In this document: one piece after another, positions 7,645 through 15,916 of the stretch
How the letters are laid out: each line of letters opens with the position of its first letter
How positions within the stretch are numbered: the first letter of the stretch is position 1
Assembly: GCA_024666565.1 (NCBI GenBank)
Contig: CP088295.1
Span: 1,922,001 to 1,986,000 of the forward strand
DNA: 64,000 bases
DNA from: Svornostia abyssi
GTDB lineage: Bacteria > Actinomycetota > Thermoleophilia > Solirubrobacterales > Solirubrobacteraceae
Reading direction: 5' to 3'
Program-made: the position numbers and the translations under genes
The notes under the pieces: model-generated
Told to the model about the DNA's origin: nothing
The model's input: the letters and a program-made list of their open reading frames with translations, nothing else
Database searches by the model: none

Positions 7645-8691
7645 GTGCCCGTTCCCGACGAGATCCCGTTCGCCGAGTACCGCTCGGCGGTGGAGACACC
7701 AACGCAAGCAGAGCTGGAGATCGCGCAGGACTTCGCAACTTGGCTTCCCGACGTCGTCGTAGACGCCCACGTGCACAACGCCCTTCCGGAGCACGTCATC
7801 CAGATGACGCCGCGGTCGTTGGGGCATATGGCGAGCAGCTTCCCATGGAGCTCCGTGGAAGACTCGCGTCGGCTGCACCGGCAGCTGTTTCCGGACACGG
7901 AAGTGCGCTGCCTGAGGTTCGCGAAGGCGCATCCTGGATATGACCACCGGGCGATCAATGAGTGGCTGCGCCAGGAGATCGTTGGCTCCCAGGATCGCTT
8001 TGCGTTGTTCGGGCTCCAAGACGATCCCGAGTGGACGGCCAACGAACTCGTGCGGTTGCGTCCAGCGGCGCTCAAGATGTACTACATGATCACAGAGCCA
8101 CCCGGCACCACGATCGAGGAGAGCTTCCCGCCGCTCGTTCTCCAGACGTGCGCGGAGCTGGGCACACCGATCATCCTGCACCTACCACGGCCGATCACGG
8201 AGTCGATCAGCGAGCTGGAACGCGTAGTCGACAGATATGCCGGGCTTATCGTCGTCCTAGCCCATCTCGGCGTGCCACTCTACAGCCGCCCCGGGTTGGC
8301 GGAGGCGTACGAGCGGGTTCGGGCACTCCCCAACGTTCACATGGACACGGCGTGCATGGAGCATGCCGATGTCGTCTCCATGGCAGGCGAGATAGTCGGC
8401 TGGGAACGCGTGATGTATGGAAGTGACGATCCGATCTCCCTGCTACGGGCAGCACCTTATGTTCACCCCACCAAGGGACCTCGCGTTGTTCCCGTCGACT
8501 TGATGCACTGGACAGACGAGGAGGAGTATGCGGCGTTCGGGCATCTTGGAAAGGACGCAGTCCTCAACCACTGGCAGCAATTGGAAGCCATCGCTGAGGC
8601 CCTCCGCGGTCGTTCCGAAGAGCAGCGGATCAAGCAAGCTGTGATGTGCGACAACGCCACCGCGCTGTTTCGGTTCAGTCTGCAGACTTGA
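7645..8691 (+). CDS. amidohydrolase family protein (metal-dependent TIM barrel)
   Basis: This encodes 348 residues. It has VVDAHVHN (HxH metal ligands, about residue 40), a lysine within ALKMYYM, LHLPRP with the third histidine, LAHLG with the fourth, and MYGSDDP with the catalytic aspartate. Together these fit the amidohydrolase_2 family, which includes decarboxylases and lactone or amide hydrolases. The GTG start is 3 bases after the preceding stop, so translation is coupled to the HisRS-like genes. It may hydrolyse, or reverse, the amide or ester product made by them. This coupling is inferred. A strong hairpin follows at 8713. Confidence 0.75.
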   Translation: MPVPDEIPFAEYRSAVETPTQAELEIAQDFATWLPDVVVDAHVHNALPEHVIQMTPRSLGHMASSFPWSSVEDSRRLHRQLFPDTEVRCLRFAKAHPGYDHRAINEWLRQEIVGSQDRFALFGLQDDPEWTANELVRLRPAALKMYYMITEPPGTTIEESFPPLVLQTCAELGTPIILHLPRPITESISELERVVDRYAGLIVVLAHLGVPLYSRPGLAEAYERVRALPNVHMDTACMEHADVVSMAGEIVGWERVMYGSDDPISLLRAAPYVHPTKGPRVVPVDLMHWTDEEEYAAFGHLGKDAVLNHWQQLEAIAEALRGRSEEQRIKQAVMCDNATALFRFSLQT

Positions 8692-8712
8692 CGCAAGCCC
8701 TGCCGATGGGTG

Positions 8713-8731
8713 GCCGGGCGAGGCGCCCGGC
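8713..8731. terminator. hairpin between convergent operons
   Basis: GCCGGGCG-AGG-CGCCCGGC forms an 8-bp stem with a 3-base loop. It sits between the amidohydrolase stop and the convergent CHAT gene stop. No T-run follows, so its terminator role is likely but not certain. Confidence 0.55.
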
Positions 8732-8814
8732 TGGGGCGGCCGCCTACTGGTAACTGACCTGCCGCGGCTCTGACCGAGACGGCGGTCTAGCTCTGAACTG
8801 GTGGAGTCGGGCTT

Positions 8815-11800
8815 CTAGGAACCCATCGCGATGAACGCCGCCCAATAGTCCGGGTGCGCATACGGACGTACGGAGCGTGAGGCGCCGCCGGGTACGCCCC
8901 GCCGTCCCGGTGGCTCTCCGCGAGCAACCCGCTCGTCGAGTTGTCTGCGCAGGGCGGGGCGTGCGTCGATGTAGGCATGCTCGGAGACCTCGTCGAGATC
9001 GCGGAGCCAGACCTGGGCTTCACGGAGTGCGGTGTCCGGTTCAACGCGCGCATCGCCGCGCAGCCTCTCGTACAGCCGGCTCATCAGCAACGAGGTCGCG
9101 AAGTCGTCAACAGGCCAAAGCGACGCGATCGCTGAGGCTGCACCACCAGCGAGAAGAGCGACCCCGACCGAGATCGCCTCCTCCAGCTCGTCAGAGAGGT
9201 CGATCGTCGCGCTCTGACAAGCAGATGCGACAGCGAGCCGGCAACGTTCGAGTCGCAGACGGGAGAGGGCGTCGAGCGAGACCAAACCATCGGCAAGATG
9301 AAGCCCGAACCCATCTCGCCCAAGAAGGCCACCCTGCCCGTGACATGCGAGATGGAGATGTGTTGCCTCCGGCGCGTGCTCGTCGAGAGCCGTCATGGTT
9401 CCATCGTCACCGATCAGGACCCGCGAATCCGGGAACGTCCCGGCGATGACCTGGACTTCGCCTCGAGCGGCGGCAAGGTCGTGGGTCGGGTCAGCCACGG
9501 CGAGAAGTGCGGGCGGAAAGTCTTGCCGCCTGGCCGCTCGTCGGAGCGTTGCGGAGTGGGCGGACCCAGATGGCGGTGCCGACAGTGTGAACTCGTCCAA
9601 GAGCGATCCGGCAGATGTGGCACTTGTCCTCGGAATGGCCGCGAGCGGCACCGAGGCGAGGGGCCCACTTGACACGATGGCCGCCGCGCGCGTTCCCTCA
9701 GCGGTGAGAAGGTCAGCAAGTGGCTCGCCCACGGTCCGTCCGAGCCAGGGGAGGAGCGTGTCGAGCGAGCCGGCGATGTCGGTCTCGTTGCTGCCTCCCG
9801 CGGCGAAGGCGAAAGACGTGGACGCGCCGACCGTAGGAATCTCGTTCTCCTCCCACTGCTCGCTGATCCCATCGAGGTCGACAGCGTCAGGATCGAGGCC
9901 CAGCAACACCGCGACGGCTACCTCTCGGCTCGTGACGGCCCATATCTGATGTACGACGGTTCCGTCCGAACGCACCAGAAGCGTGACGGTGCCATGAGGC
10001 GTCGGGTTGATGTAGACGAGTGGCTTGTCGGGCGATGAGGCTGCGGCGAGGTCCTCGAATCTGACTCCGAGGCCGAAGCGCTCCAAGCCTGGCAACTCGC
10101 GAATCGCCAGCGTCGTGGCAGCGAGTTCAGCCGCCAGGTTCTCATCATCCGGAGCGAGTACGCGCCTGCTCGTGAGCGAGCGGAGTTCGGCCGCCAGGCC
10201 CGGTGAGAGCTCCGCGAGCAGCGAGATCTGTTCATTCTCCAGCTGCAGTTGGCGCCGAAGGTCACGGGTGCGGCCATTCTCGATCGCGACGACAGCGTCG
10301 CGCGGCCGGCCGGCGCGCGCGAAGGCGTAGGCCGCCCATCTGTGAACACGTGCGCGGTCCCGCGCGAGGTCCTCACGGTGCTCTCTGCGAATCGGGGCCT
10401 CAATCACGAGATCGATGGCTTCAAGCGCTTGAGCAAAAGCATCCGCGGACGCGACCCAGTCCTCGTCGTCGTGGTGCAGGAAGGCAAGCTCGAGCGCGGC
10501 CGAGGCCACTTCGGTCGGTGCCTCCGACGGCTTGACGAGGTTGACCGCTTCGTCGAGAAGAGCGGCCCTTTCGCCCTGCCTGCCCCGTCGATGTTCGACT
10601 GTCGCTGCGCGACGAAGGATGCGCGCACGCAGGATTCGGTCTTGGTCGCCCGACGACGCTGCTGCGAGAATGTCTGCTGCACGGTCCAGGAGGCTGTTCC
10701 GCGCTCCCGCTACGTCGCTGGTTTCGACCTGCTTCAGAAGGACGTTGGCCAAGTTCAGGCGTGCGGTCGCCGTCAAAGTCGCATCGGTCACCTCGACGTC
10801 CCGTGATCGAACGAGGACCTCCTCGTAAACCTCCTCCGCTTCGCGTAGCTCGCCGACTCCGAGCGCGGCGGCGGCCTCGATGGCCACAGCGAGGTTGATT
10901 TGCGAGTAAGCCCAATCGATGACGTTTCGCTCGGGGGTCCGGTGTGACAACGCATGCTCGCACAGCATCCGCGCCTCGGTCGCCCTCTCGACTTCGTCTC
11001 CTTCGAGCTTCAGGCCGAGAAGGACGGCGAGGTTGGTCTGGACGTTGGATCGCAGGTCCAGCAGGCCCTGATCTTGGACGGTGTGCAGGTCGTTTAGGAG
11101 GTTGCGCAGGAGCTGCTCGGCCTTAGTGAGGTTCTCGCGGGGGTCGCCGTGGATCCGCTGGCCGTATGCGATCGCGACGTTCGCCACGCGGTTGAACCAC
11201 GCGGGCCTGTCGCTCTCGTCGGTGAGAGCGAGCGCGTCCTGGTACGCCGTGATTGCTTTGTCGATGTTGTCGGCACGATGGCCTTGTTCGCGGCGCAGCG
11301 ATGCCGCCGCAAGAAGTTCCAAGACGACTGCGGCGGCGTCGTCGCGCCCGATCGACCGTGCGAGCTCGAGCGCCGGCCCCGCCGTATCGACGACCTCATC
11401 CCACCGACCGAGCGCGCTGAGACGACCGAGTTCGTCGATCATCGTCGCGAGGCGATCTCCGGTGTCCCGCCCGAGTCCGGCCATGCGTTCCCAGTGCGCT
11501 TCATGCGCTGTGTGGAGGTCGAGCCGGGCCTCTTGAATGAGCGCGAGAGCGACATCGTGCCGCGGGTCCGGATCGCCCTCGCGGAGATACTCCAGCCACT
11601 GGATCATCTCTCCGACGTCCTCCGGCGAGAGTGCACTCCAGAGCTTCTCGAACTCTGCGGGGTCCATCTCCGTGGTCAATGCAGCCACCGCGCGTCCGAG
11701 ACCCGCCTCGAAGAGGCCTGAACCGACGACGTCGAGCATGCGCGCATAGCTCGCCGCCGCGACTTGGCCGAACTGCCTGCCAACCGCAGCCATCGCTACA

Positions 11801-12195
11801 TCACGGCGAGCTAGGTCGTCTTCGAGGTCGCGCCGGCAGGCGGCCGCTGCGGCCGGCCAGAGAAGCGGGGCTGTTACCGCGTCGCCGTCGTTGATCCCCG
11901 CGCGCAATCCCGCGTACCACGGCGGCTCGTCGACGGTTTCGATGTCGGACTCAGCAACCACGAGGAGGACGACCGCGTCGCCTGCCACCTTGACGACGCC
12001 GAGAGGGAACGCGCGGGCGTGACCGTTCCCGCAGGCCGGGCATTGTGTCGCGCGGAGCTCCCCGCTGACGACCTTCGACACCAGATCGGGGCGTACCCGT
12101 GCGTCGACAACGCCCCATTCGAGCGCGGAACCGGCAGATCCACAAGCACAGTCCAGCTCACGCTGAATGGCGCGGGACATGTCAGGAGCAGCCAT
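8815..12195 (-). CDS. CpXC-TPR-CHAT protein (caspase-like peptidase)
   Basis: This encodes 1126 residues. The N-terminus has a CpXC-type zinc-ribbon pattern (C16, C18, C52, C55). The middle, about residues 210-640, is a long array of helical pairs like tetratricopeptide repeats. The C-terminal third is a CHAT domain, the clan-CD fold of caspases and separases. The dyad is visible as His952 in HLACHGQGG and Cys993 in ASACQSA, followed by the typical GGAASAIASLWPVDD. It should be an active cysteine peptidase held by a sensor/scaffold region. It is the last gene of the ubiquitin-like operon, starting 14 bases after DUF6527. Proposed roles are defence effector, or processing or removal of the ubiquitin-like protein. 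Neither is shown by sequence. Confidence 0.85.
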   Translation of the reverse strand: MAAPDMSRAIQRELDCACGSAGSALEWGVVDARVRPDLVSKVVSGELRATQCPACGNGHARAFPLGVVKVAGDAVVLLVVAESDIETVDEPPWYAGLRAGINDGDAVTAPLLWPAAAAACRRDLEDDLARRDVAMAAVGRQFGQVAAASYARMLDVVGSGLFEAGLGRAVAALTTEMDPAEFEKLWSALSPEDVGEMIQWLEYLREGDPDPRHDVALALIQEARLDLHTAHEAHWERMAGLGRDTGDRLATMIDELGRLSALGRWDEVVDTAGPALELARSIGRDDAAAVVLELLAAASLRREQGHRADNIDKAITAYQDALALTDESDRPAWFNRVANVAIAYGQRIHGDPRENLTKAEQLLRNLLNDLHTVQDQGLLDLRSNVQTNLAVLLGLKLEGDEVERATEARMLCEHALSHRTPERNVIDWAYSQINLAVAIEAAAALGVGELREAEEVYEEVLVRSRDVEVTDATLTATARLNLANVLLKQVETSDVAGARNSLLDRAADILAAASSGDQDRILRARILRRAATVEHRRGRQGERAALLDEAVNLVKPSEAPTEVASAALELAFLHHDDEDWVASADAFAQALEAIDLVIEAPIRREHREDLARDRARVHRWAAYAFARAGRPRDAVVAIENGRTRDLRRQLQLENEQISLLAELSPGLAAELRSLTSRRVLAPDDENLAAELAATTLAIRELPGLERFGLGVRFEDLAAASSPDKPLVYINPTPHGTVTLLVRSDGTVVHQIWAVTSREVAVAVLLGLDPDAVDLDGISEQWEENEIPTVGASTSFAFAAGGSNETDIAGSLDTLLPWLGRTVGEPLADLLTAEGTRAAAIVSSGPLASVPLAAIPRTSATSAGSLLDEFTLSAPPSGSAHSATLRRAARRQDFPPALLAVADPTHDLAAARGEVQVIAGTFPDSRVLIGDDGTMTALDEHAPEATHLHLACHGQGGLLGRDGFGLHLADGLVSLDALSRLRLERCRLAVASACQSATIDLSDELEEAISVGVALLAGGAASAIASLWPVDDFATSLLMSRLYERLRGDARVEPDTALREAQVWLRDLDEVSEHAYIDARPALRRQLDERVARGEPPGRRGVPGGASRSVRPYAHPDYWAAFIAMGS

Positions 12196-12209
12196 CGGCC
12201 GACGCAGTC

Positions 12210-12662
12210 CTAACCTCGGGTTCCGCTGGAGAACCGCCGCCAGAGCCTCTGCAGGAGTGTCTGGCGCTCTGCTTGAGGCTGGTCCTCGGGCCCGTTGGCG
12301 GCACCAGGTCGCTCGTCGGCGAGGTAATGCTCCTCGATGGCGAGACAGTCGCTCTCTCGAACGGCGCGGACCTCATCATCCGACCAAGTGCGCGCCCAGA
12401 GCACTTGGTTGTCGCGAACGATGTAGTGCGAGCGGCAGGGCAAACCCCAGCTACCCACCGATGGGAAGAGCGAGGCCGCCTCGCCGTCATACGTCAGGCG
12501 CCATTGCGCTGGGTGGAGCGGTGTAACGACCTCGCATCCGCAGCCGCAGGCACAGAGGTGTGTGATCGTGTCGTAGGGAATCGAGATGTACAGCTTGCCT
12601 TCGTCAAGGTTTGTCGGGATCTCTTCGACGAACAGCGGCTGAAGTCGGTGCAGGCGTGTCAC
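12210..12662 (-). CDS. DUF6527-type cysteine-rich protein of the ubiquitin-like operon
   Basis: This encodes 150 residues. The central CACGCGCEVVTPLHPAQW (about residues 37-55) and GSWGLPCRSHYIVRDNQVLWA are the signature stretches of the DUF6527 family, which is often found beside multiubiquitin and ThiF genes. The cysteine cluster plus Cys/His further on could bind zinc, or a cysteine could accept a thioester as an E2 does. I cannot decide between these. The GTG start overlaps the E1 stop by 4 bases (GTGA), so translation is coupled. The last 50 residues are charged and probably disordered. Confidence 0.75.
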   Translation of the reverse strand: MTRLHRLQPLFVEEIPTNLDEGKLYISIPYDTITHLCACGCGCEVVTPLHPAQWRLTYDGEAASLFPSVGSWGLPCRSHYIVRDNQVLWARTWSDDEVRAVRESDCLAIEEHYLADERPGAANGPEDQPQAERQTLLQRLWRRFSSGTRG

Positions 12663-13840
12663 GGCTTGTCCTCGTTGAGGAGTTGGTTGGCTTCCACCGT
12701 GAAGAGCGAGCTGAGTTCGCCCTCCTCGTCGCGATAGAAGCCGAAGTACTTCTTCCAGCGCTCGACTGCCAAGGCTGCGTTCAGCATGTTCAGGTCGGCG
12801 ACCTGGATGTTTCGCACGTACTCGTTCGCGTCATCGTCGGGATCCTCGAAGGACATCCGCGCGCGTGCCGCCGCTCGATTCTCCGGCGTGCTGAGCGTGA
12901 CACGCAGGATGCCTCCGATCGAGGCGTCCTTTTCGTACAGGCCCAGGCCAGCGTCGATGAACGGCACTCCCGCCTGCTCGAGTGCGCCGACGATGGCGAG
13001 CTTGTCGGGCCCACCGTCCATGCACAGAAACACGAACGCCATGCTCGCGAGTTTGTCGGCATTGCTCTCGTCGAGACGAATCGGATGAGGCAGAAGCCCC
13101 CTGTGCATCTCTCCGTACGTCGCCGCGTAGTAGTCGACCTTCAGCGGCTGCTCGCGCAAGACATCGAGGGGCACCGCCCCGGGCGCCCGGAATGCGTTGT
13201 GGTTCAGCAGCGTGTCGTCGTCGTAGAGGTGCACTTCGGCAACGGGTGTCTTAGCGACGAGATCCAAGACGTAGGAGCCGGTTCCACCTAGCCCGACGAT
13301 CGCGATCGTGTGGATTGCGAGCTTGTCGTTGGCCATCCTGATGCCGGCCCGCGACGACGCACTGTCCTCGTAGACGAAGACCGATTCCTCTGGTGACGTC
13401 TCGATCGGCGCGAACGTGCTCGCCGTGGCCTCTGGGTCGAGGGCCTGCGCCTCGTGAGAGATGATGCTGATGTAGGACGTGATCTGGTCGTAGTAGTTCT
13501 CGTAGTGACCAGCGGGCTGAGGCTTGCTCGAGAATCGATGCTGTGTCGCGAGGCCCGGAGCGGCTGGCGGGATCTCGCCAGCATGGATACGGCTGATCGC
13601 CTGACCGTCTTGGTGGCACGGCATCGACCCGGTCCACATCACGGTGTGGTCGGGCGGACTGCCAGTACGGTCCCCGGAGGTTGTGAGTGCCACCACGACT
13701 GAAGCGCGATCTATGTCCCGCTCCGAGGTCACGTATGGGACGTTCGTGACGACCACGTGGCCGTCACGAACGTCGATCTCGTAGCCCTCAGCCCGCAACC
13801 GGCTGAGGTCGGGGCTATGAGCGATTAGTCGGGCTGACAC
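12659..13840 (-). CDS. ThiF/E1-like ubiquitin-activating-type adenylyltransferase
   Basis: This encodes 393 residues. An N-terminal region of about 170 residues without a clear motif (possibly DUF6791-type) precedes a complete E1-like adenylation domain. Visible motifs are GLGGTGS at 183-189, acidic DDDT at 207-210, N213 and R218 in NHNAFR, K234 in PLKVDYY, and C273/D275 in FLCMDGG. It should adenylate the C-terminus of the ubiquitin-like protein encoded just upstream. The GTG start overlaps that gene by 26 bases, indicating tight co-expression. No separate E2 or JAB peptidase gene is present, so any thioester cysteine must be its own or the DUF6527 protein's. Confidence 0.85.
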   Translation of the reverse strand: MSARLIAHSPDLSRLRAEGYEIDVRDGHVVVTNVPYVTSERDIDRASVVVALTTSGDRTGSPPDHTVMWTGSMPCHQDGQAISRIHAGEIPPAAPGLATQHRFSSKPQPAGHYENYYDQITSYISIISHEAQALDPEATASTFAPIETSPEESVFVYEDSASSRAGIRMANDKLAIHTIAIVGLGGTGSYVLDLVAKTPVAEVHLYDDDTLLNHNAFRAPGAVPLDVLREQPLKVDYYAATYGEMHRGLLPHPIRLDESNADKLASMAFVFLCMDGGPDKLAIVGALEQAGVPFIDAGLGLYEKDASIGGILRVTLSTPENRAAARARMSFEDPDDDANEYVRNIQVADLNMLNAALAVERWKKYFGFYRDEEGELSSLFTVEANQLLNEDKP

Positions 13841-14102
13841 TGAACCGCATCTTGTTCGCGATCTTCACCGGCTTGCCGCCGGCGACCATCGAGCCCTCAG
13901 GGTTGGCCCTCGGCCCGTTCCGGTAGGTGACCGCGAACAGGATCTCGGGCCCGGTCGGCAAGCCGGACAGTTCAACGACCTCCTCGTAGTCGAGGCGCTC
14001 CTTGCGGTTCAGGTCGATCTTCCTGCCGTTGACGACGATCGTGACTTCGTGGTCCTTGTCATCTCTCTGCGATTGGTCTTGGACTTCCACTTCCATTGGC
14101 AT
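13815..14102 (-). CDS. ubiquitin-like protein, multiubiquitin-domain type (single domain)
   Basis: This encodes 95 residues. A charged 20-residue lead (VQDQSQRDDKDHE) precedes one beta-grasp-like domain: VTIVVNGRKIDL, DYEEVVELSGLP, ILFAVTYRNGP, then a G-rich loop and MRFSVSPTNRS. This matches the multiubiquitin family, whose domains begin with a VVNG strand and end F.V..T..S. There is one copy rather than the usual tandem, and no terminal di-glycine. How it would be conjugated is therefore open. It is the first gene of the four-gene operon (Ubl, E1, DUF6527, CHAT). Confidence 0.8.
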   Translation of the reverse strand: MPMEVEVQDQSQRDDKDHEVTIVVNGRKIDLNRKERLDYEEVVELSGLPTGPEILFAVTYRNGPRANPEGSMVAGGKPVKIANKMRFSVSPTNRS

Positions 14103-14259
14103 CTCCTAGGTCTGGCCCGTGGGGCCCTTTACCGTGCTCGTGCAGAGGATATCGAATGGCAACGACATTCATGTACCAAAGTCGTAAATTAAAATTGCTA
14201 CATCCTTGGTGCGGTTTACGCTCTTGTTCTCGAAGAACCACTCTGACGTCCAAAGGTGG
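14103..14259. promoter_or_regulatory. AT-rich divergent promoter region
   Basis: This holds the only control region between the ubiquitin-like operon (leftward) and the toxin-antitoxin pair (rightward). The stretch around 14180-14200 (AGTCGTAAATTAAAATTG) is markedly AT-rich for this replicon. The antitoxin's HTH domain is a natural candidate to bind here and could control both operons. Confidence 0.5.
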
Positions 14260-14634
14260 ATGGAAATCTCGTTCGCGACCAGCACGATTCGCAGGCAGTG
14301 CGAATCAGCCGAGGAGCTGATCAATGCTCACGGGCGCCCCTGTGCGGAGAGCGCGATGAGCCGCCTGCTCGATGTCGACGCTGCCACCTGTCTTGCGGAC
14401 TTGGCCGTCCTTCCCGGCGCGTGTCGTGCGCTCGGTGGGGATGATTCGGTGCGATTCGCACTAGACCTCGCGGGCGCGAAATCGCTCGTGCTCGAGCCGT
14501 CGCCTTCGGCCCGAGTCGCCGGCGCAGGACTAGTCGACTGGACGCGAGTGACATCGGTGCGGATCATCGAGATCGCCAACAACGACAAGCTGGAGTCGGG
14601 ATCCGCTTCACCGCGAAGCGACACCAAGCCATGA
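14260..14634 (+). CDS. HigB/RelE-like toxin
   Basis: This encodes 124 residues from ATG 14260, where family members begin (MEISFATSTIRRQCESAEEL). The chain follows the HigB/RelE-fold pattern: an early helix, RLLDVDAATCLADLAVLPG, SVRFALDLAGAKSLVLEP, and the end VDWTRVTSVRIIEIAN, typical of the HigB-like proteins that precede HigA/ImmA fusions. These are ribosome-dependent mRNA interferases. AGGTGG lies almost directly before this ATG, so a TTG start 54 bases upstream cannot be excluded. It overlaps the antitoxin gene by 4 bases (ATGA). Confidence 0.7.
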   Translation: MEISFATSTIRRQCESAEELINAHGRPCAESAMSRLLDVDAATCLADLAVLPGACRALGGDDSVRFALDLAGAKSLVLEPSPSARVAGAGLVDWTRVTSVRIIEIANNDKLESGSASPRSDTKP

Positions 14635-15713
14635 CCGCCCACACCGACGATCGCCCGTTCAGTCCCGACTACGCCGTCCCTCCCGGCGCAACCCTGTCCG
14701 AGCTCTTAGAGAGACGTGACATGACGCAGAGCGAACTCGCGAAGCGTCTTGGCGTCTCGGCGAAGCACGTGAACCAGGTCGTCAAGGGCGTAGCGCCCCT
14801 GTCGACGGAGATGGCGCTTGGCCTGGAGAAGGTGCTCGGAACGCCTGTGGCCTTCTGGATCAAGCGCGAGGCGGTCTACCAAGCCAGGCGCGCTGAGACC
14901 AACGAACTGGAGAGCCTCGCCGAGCACGTCAGCTGGGCGAAGAGGTTCCCCGTGAAGGAACTCAAGAGGATCGACCTCATCCCGCCGACGGCGTCCGGTT
15001 CCGATCTTGTCTGGCACCTACTTCGCTTTCTTGGCATCGCCCATCCAAAACAATGGACGGATCCCTCGGTCGACTACCGAAAGTCGCAGCGTTTCGAGAG
15101 TGACCCATACGCGTTGTCGGCATGGCTACGCGTCGCCGAGCTCCGGGCCGCGGAAATCGAATGCGCCCCGTATGACTCGGAGAGATTCGCGGACACTCTC
15201 CACGACATTCGAGGGCTGACATGCCTCGAGCCAGAGGAGTGGCATCCACTGCTCGTCAAGAAGTGCGCTGAGGCCGGGGTCGCAGTCGTGATCGTGGATA
15301 CGTTCAAGGGTGCGCGTGCGAACGGCGCGACGCGTTGGCTGTCCCCGACGAAGGCGCTGATCCAGCTCAGCCTGCGCTATACGTGGGAGGACATCTTCTG
15401 GTTTACGTTCTTCCACGAGGCGGGTCACGTCCTCCTTCACCGCAAGAAGGAGCGCTTTGTCGAGGTTCCGCCGTCGAAGCGTGACGACTCGATTGCGGAG
15501 CTGGAGCAGGAGGCCGACCGGTTCGCTGGTCGTACCCTCATTCCGCAGCACTTCGAGCGTAGGCTGCCCCGCTTGACTCTCAACGACGTTCCGGGGTTCG
15601 CCAGGGAGCTCGGCATCGCTCCGGCGATCGTCGTTGGGCGCCTTCAGCACGATCGGCTCCTGCCACACAGCCGCGGCAACGACTTACGGCGGCAGTTCGA
15701 GTTCGTGGACTGA
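14631..15713 (+). CDS. XRE-HTH/ImmA-type metallopeptidase antitoxin (HigA-like)
   Basis: This encodes 360 residues. Residues 25-85 form an XRE helix-turn-helix (TLSELLERRDMTQSELAKRL and LGVSAKHVNQVVKG) of the HigA type. The C-terminal half is an ImmA/IrrE (M78) peptidase with HEAGH at 262-266, the zinc and catalytic motif, and a downstream acidic helix (ELEQEADRFA). Such fusions act as antitoxin and autorepressor. The peptidase may couple de-repression to a stress or phage signal. It is coupled to the toxin by an ATGA overlap. Confidence 0.8.
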   Translation: MTAHTDDRPFSPDYAVPPGATLSELLERRDMTQSELAKRLGVSAKHVNQVVKGVAPLSTEMALGLEKVLGTPVAFWIKREAVYQARRAETNELESLAEHVSWAKRFPVKELKRIDLIPPTASGSDLVWHLLRFLGIAHPKQWTDPSVDYRKSQRFESDPYALSAWLRVAELRAAEIECAPYDSERFADTLHDIRGLTCLEPEEWHPLLVKKCAEAGVAVVIVDTFKGARANGATRWLSPTKALIQLSLRYTWEDIFWFTFFHEAGHVLLHRKKERFVEVPPSKRDDSIAELEQEADRFAGRTLIPQHFERRLPRLTLNDVPGFARELGIAPAIVVGRLQHDRLLPHSRGNDLRRQFEFVD

Positions 15714-15916
15714 CTACCGGTTGGCCGCCGGTTCTCGGCGCTTCTACGGGCGTGAGCCGTGCGGAGCGATTCCGGGCGGGTACTTCCGTACCACCGCCAT
15801 GACGTCGGACCCATCCGCGCCTGGCCTCCGAGTGGCGAGGATTGGCCCTCGAAGCGGACCGAAACAAGGCCGACGGACAACATGAACCGACCGGCGACTC
15901 TGGAAGATCGCAGGTG

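Noticed and set aside
8692..14102. JAB/Mov34 peptidase or E2 gene in the Ubl operon
   Set aside because: No HxH...D JAB motif and no E2-like gene are seen. The peptidase role, if any, would fall to the CHAT protein.
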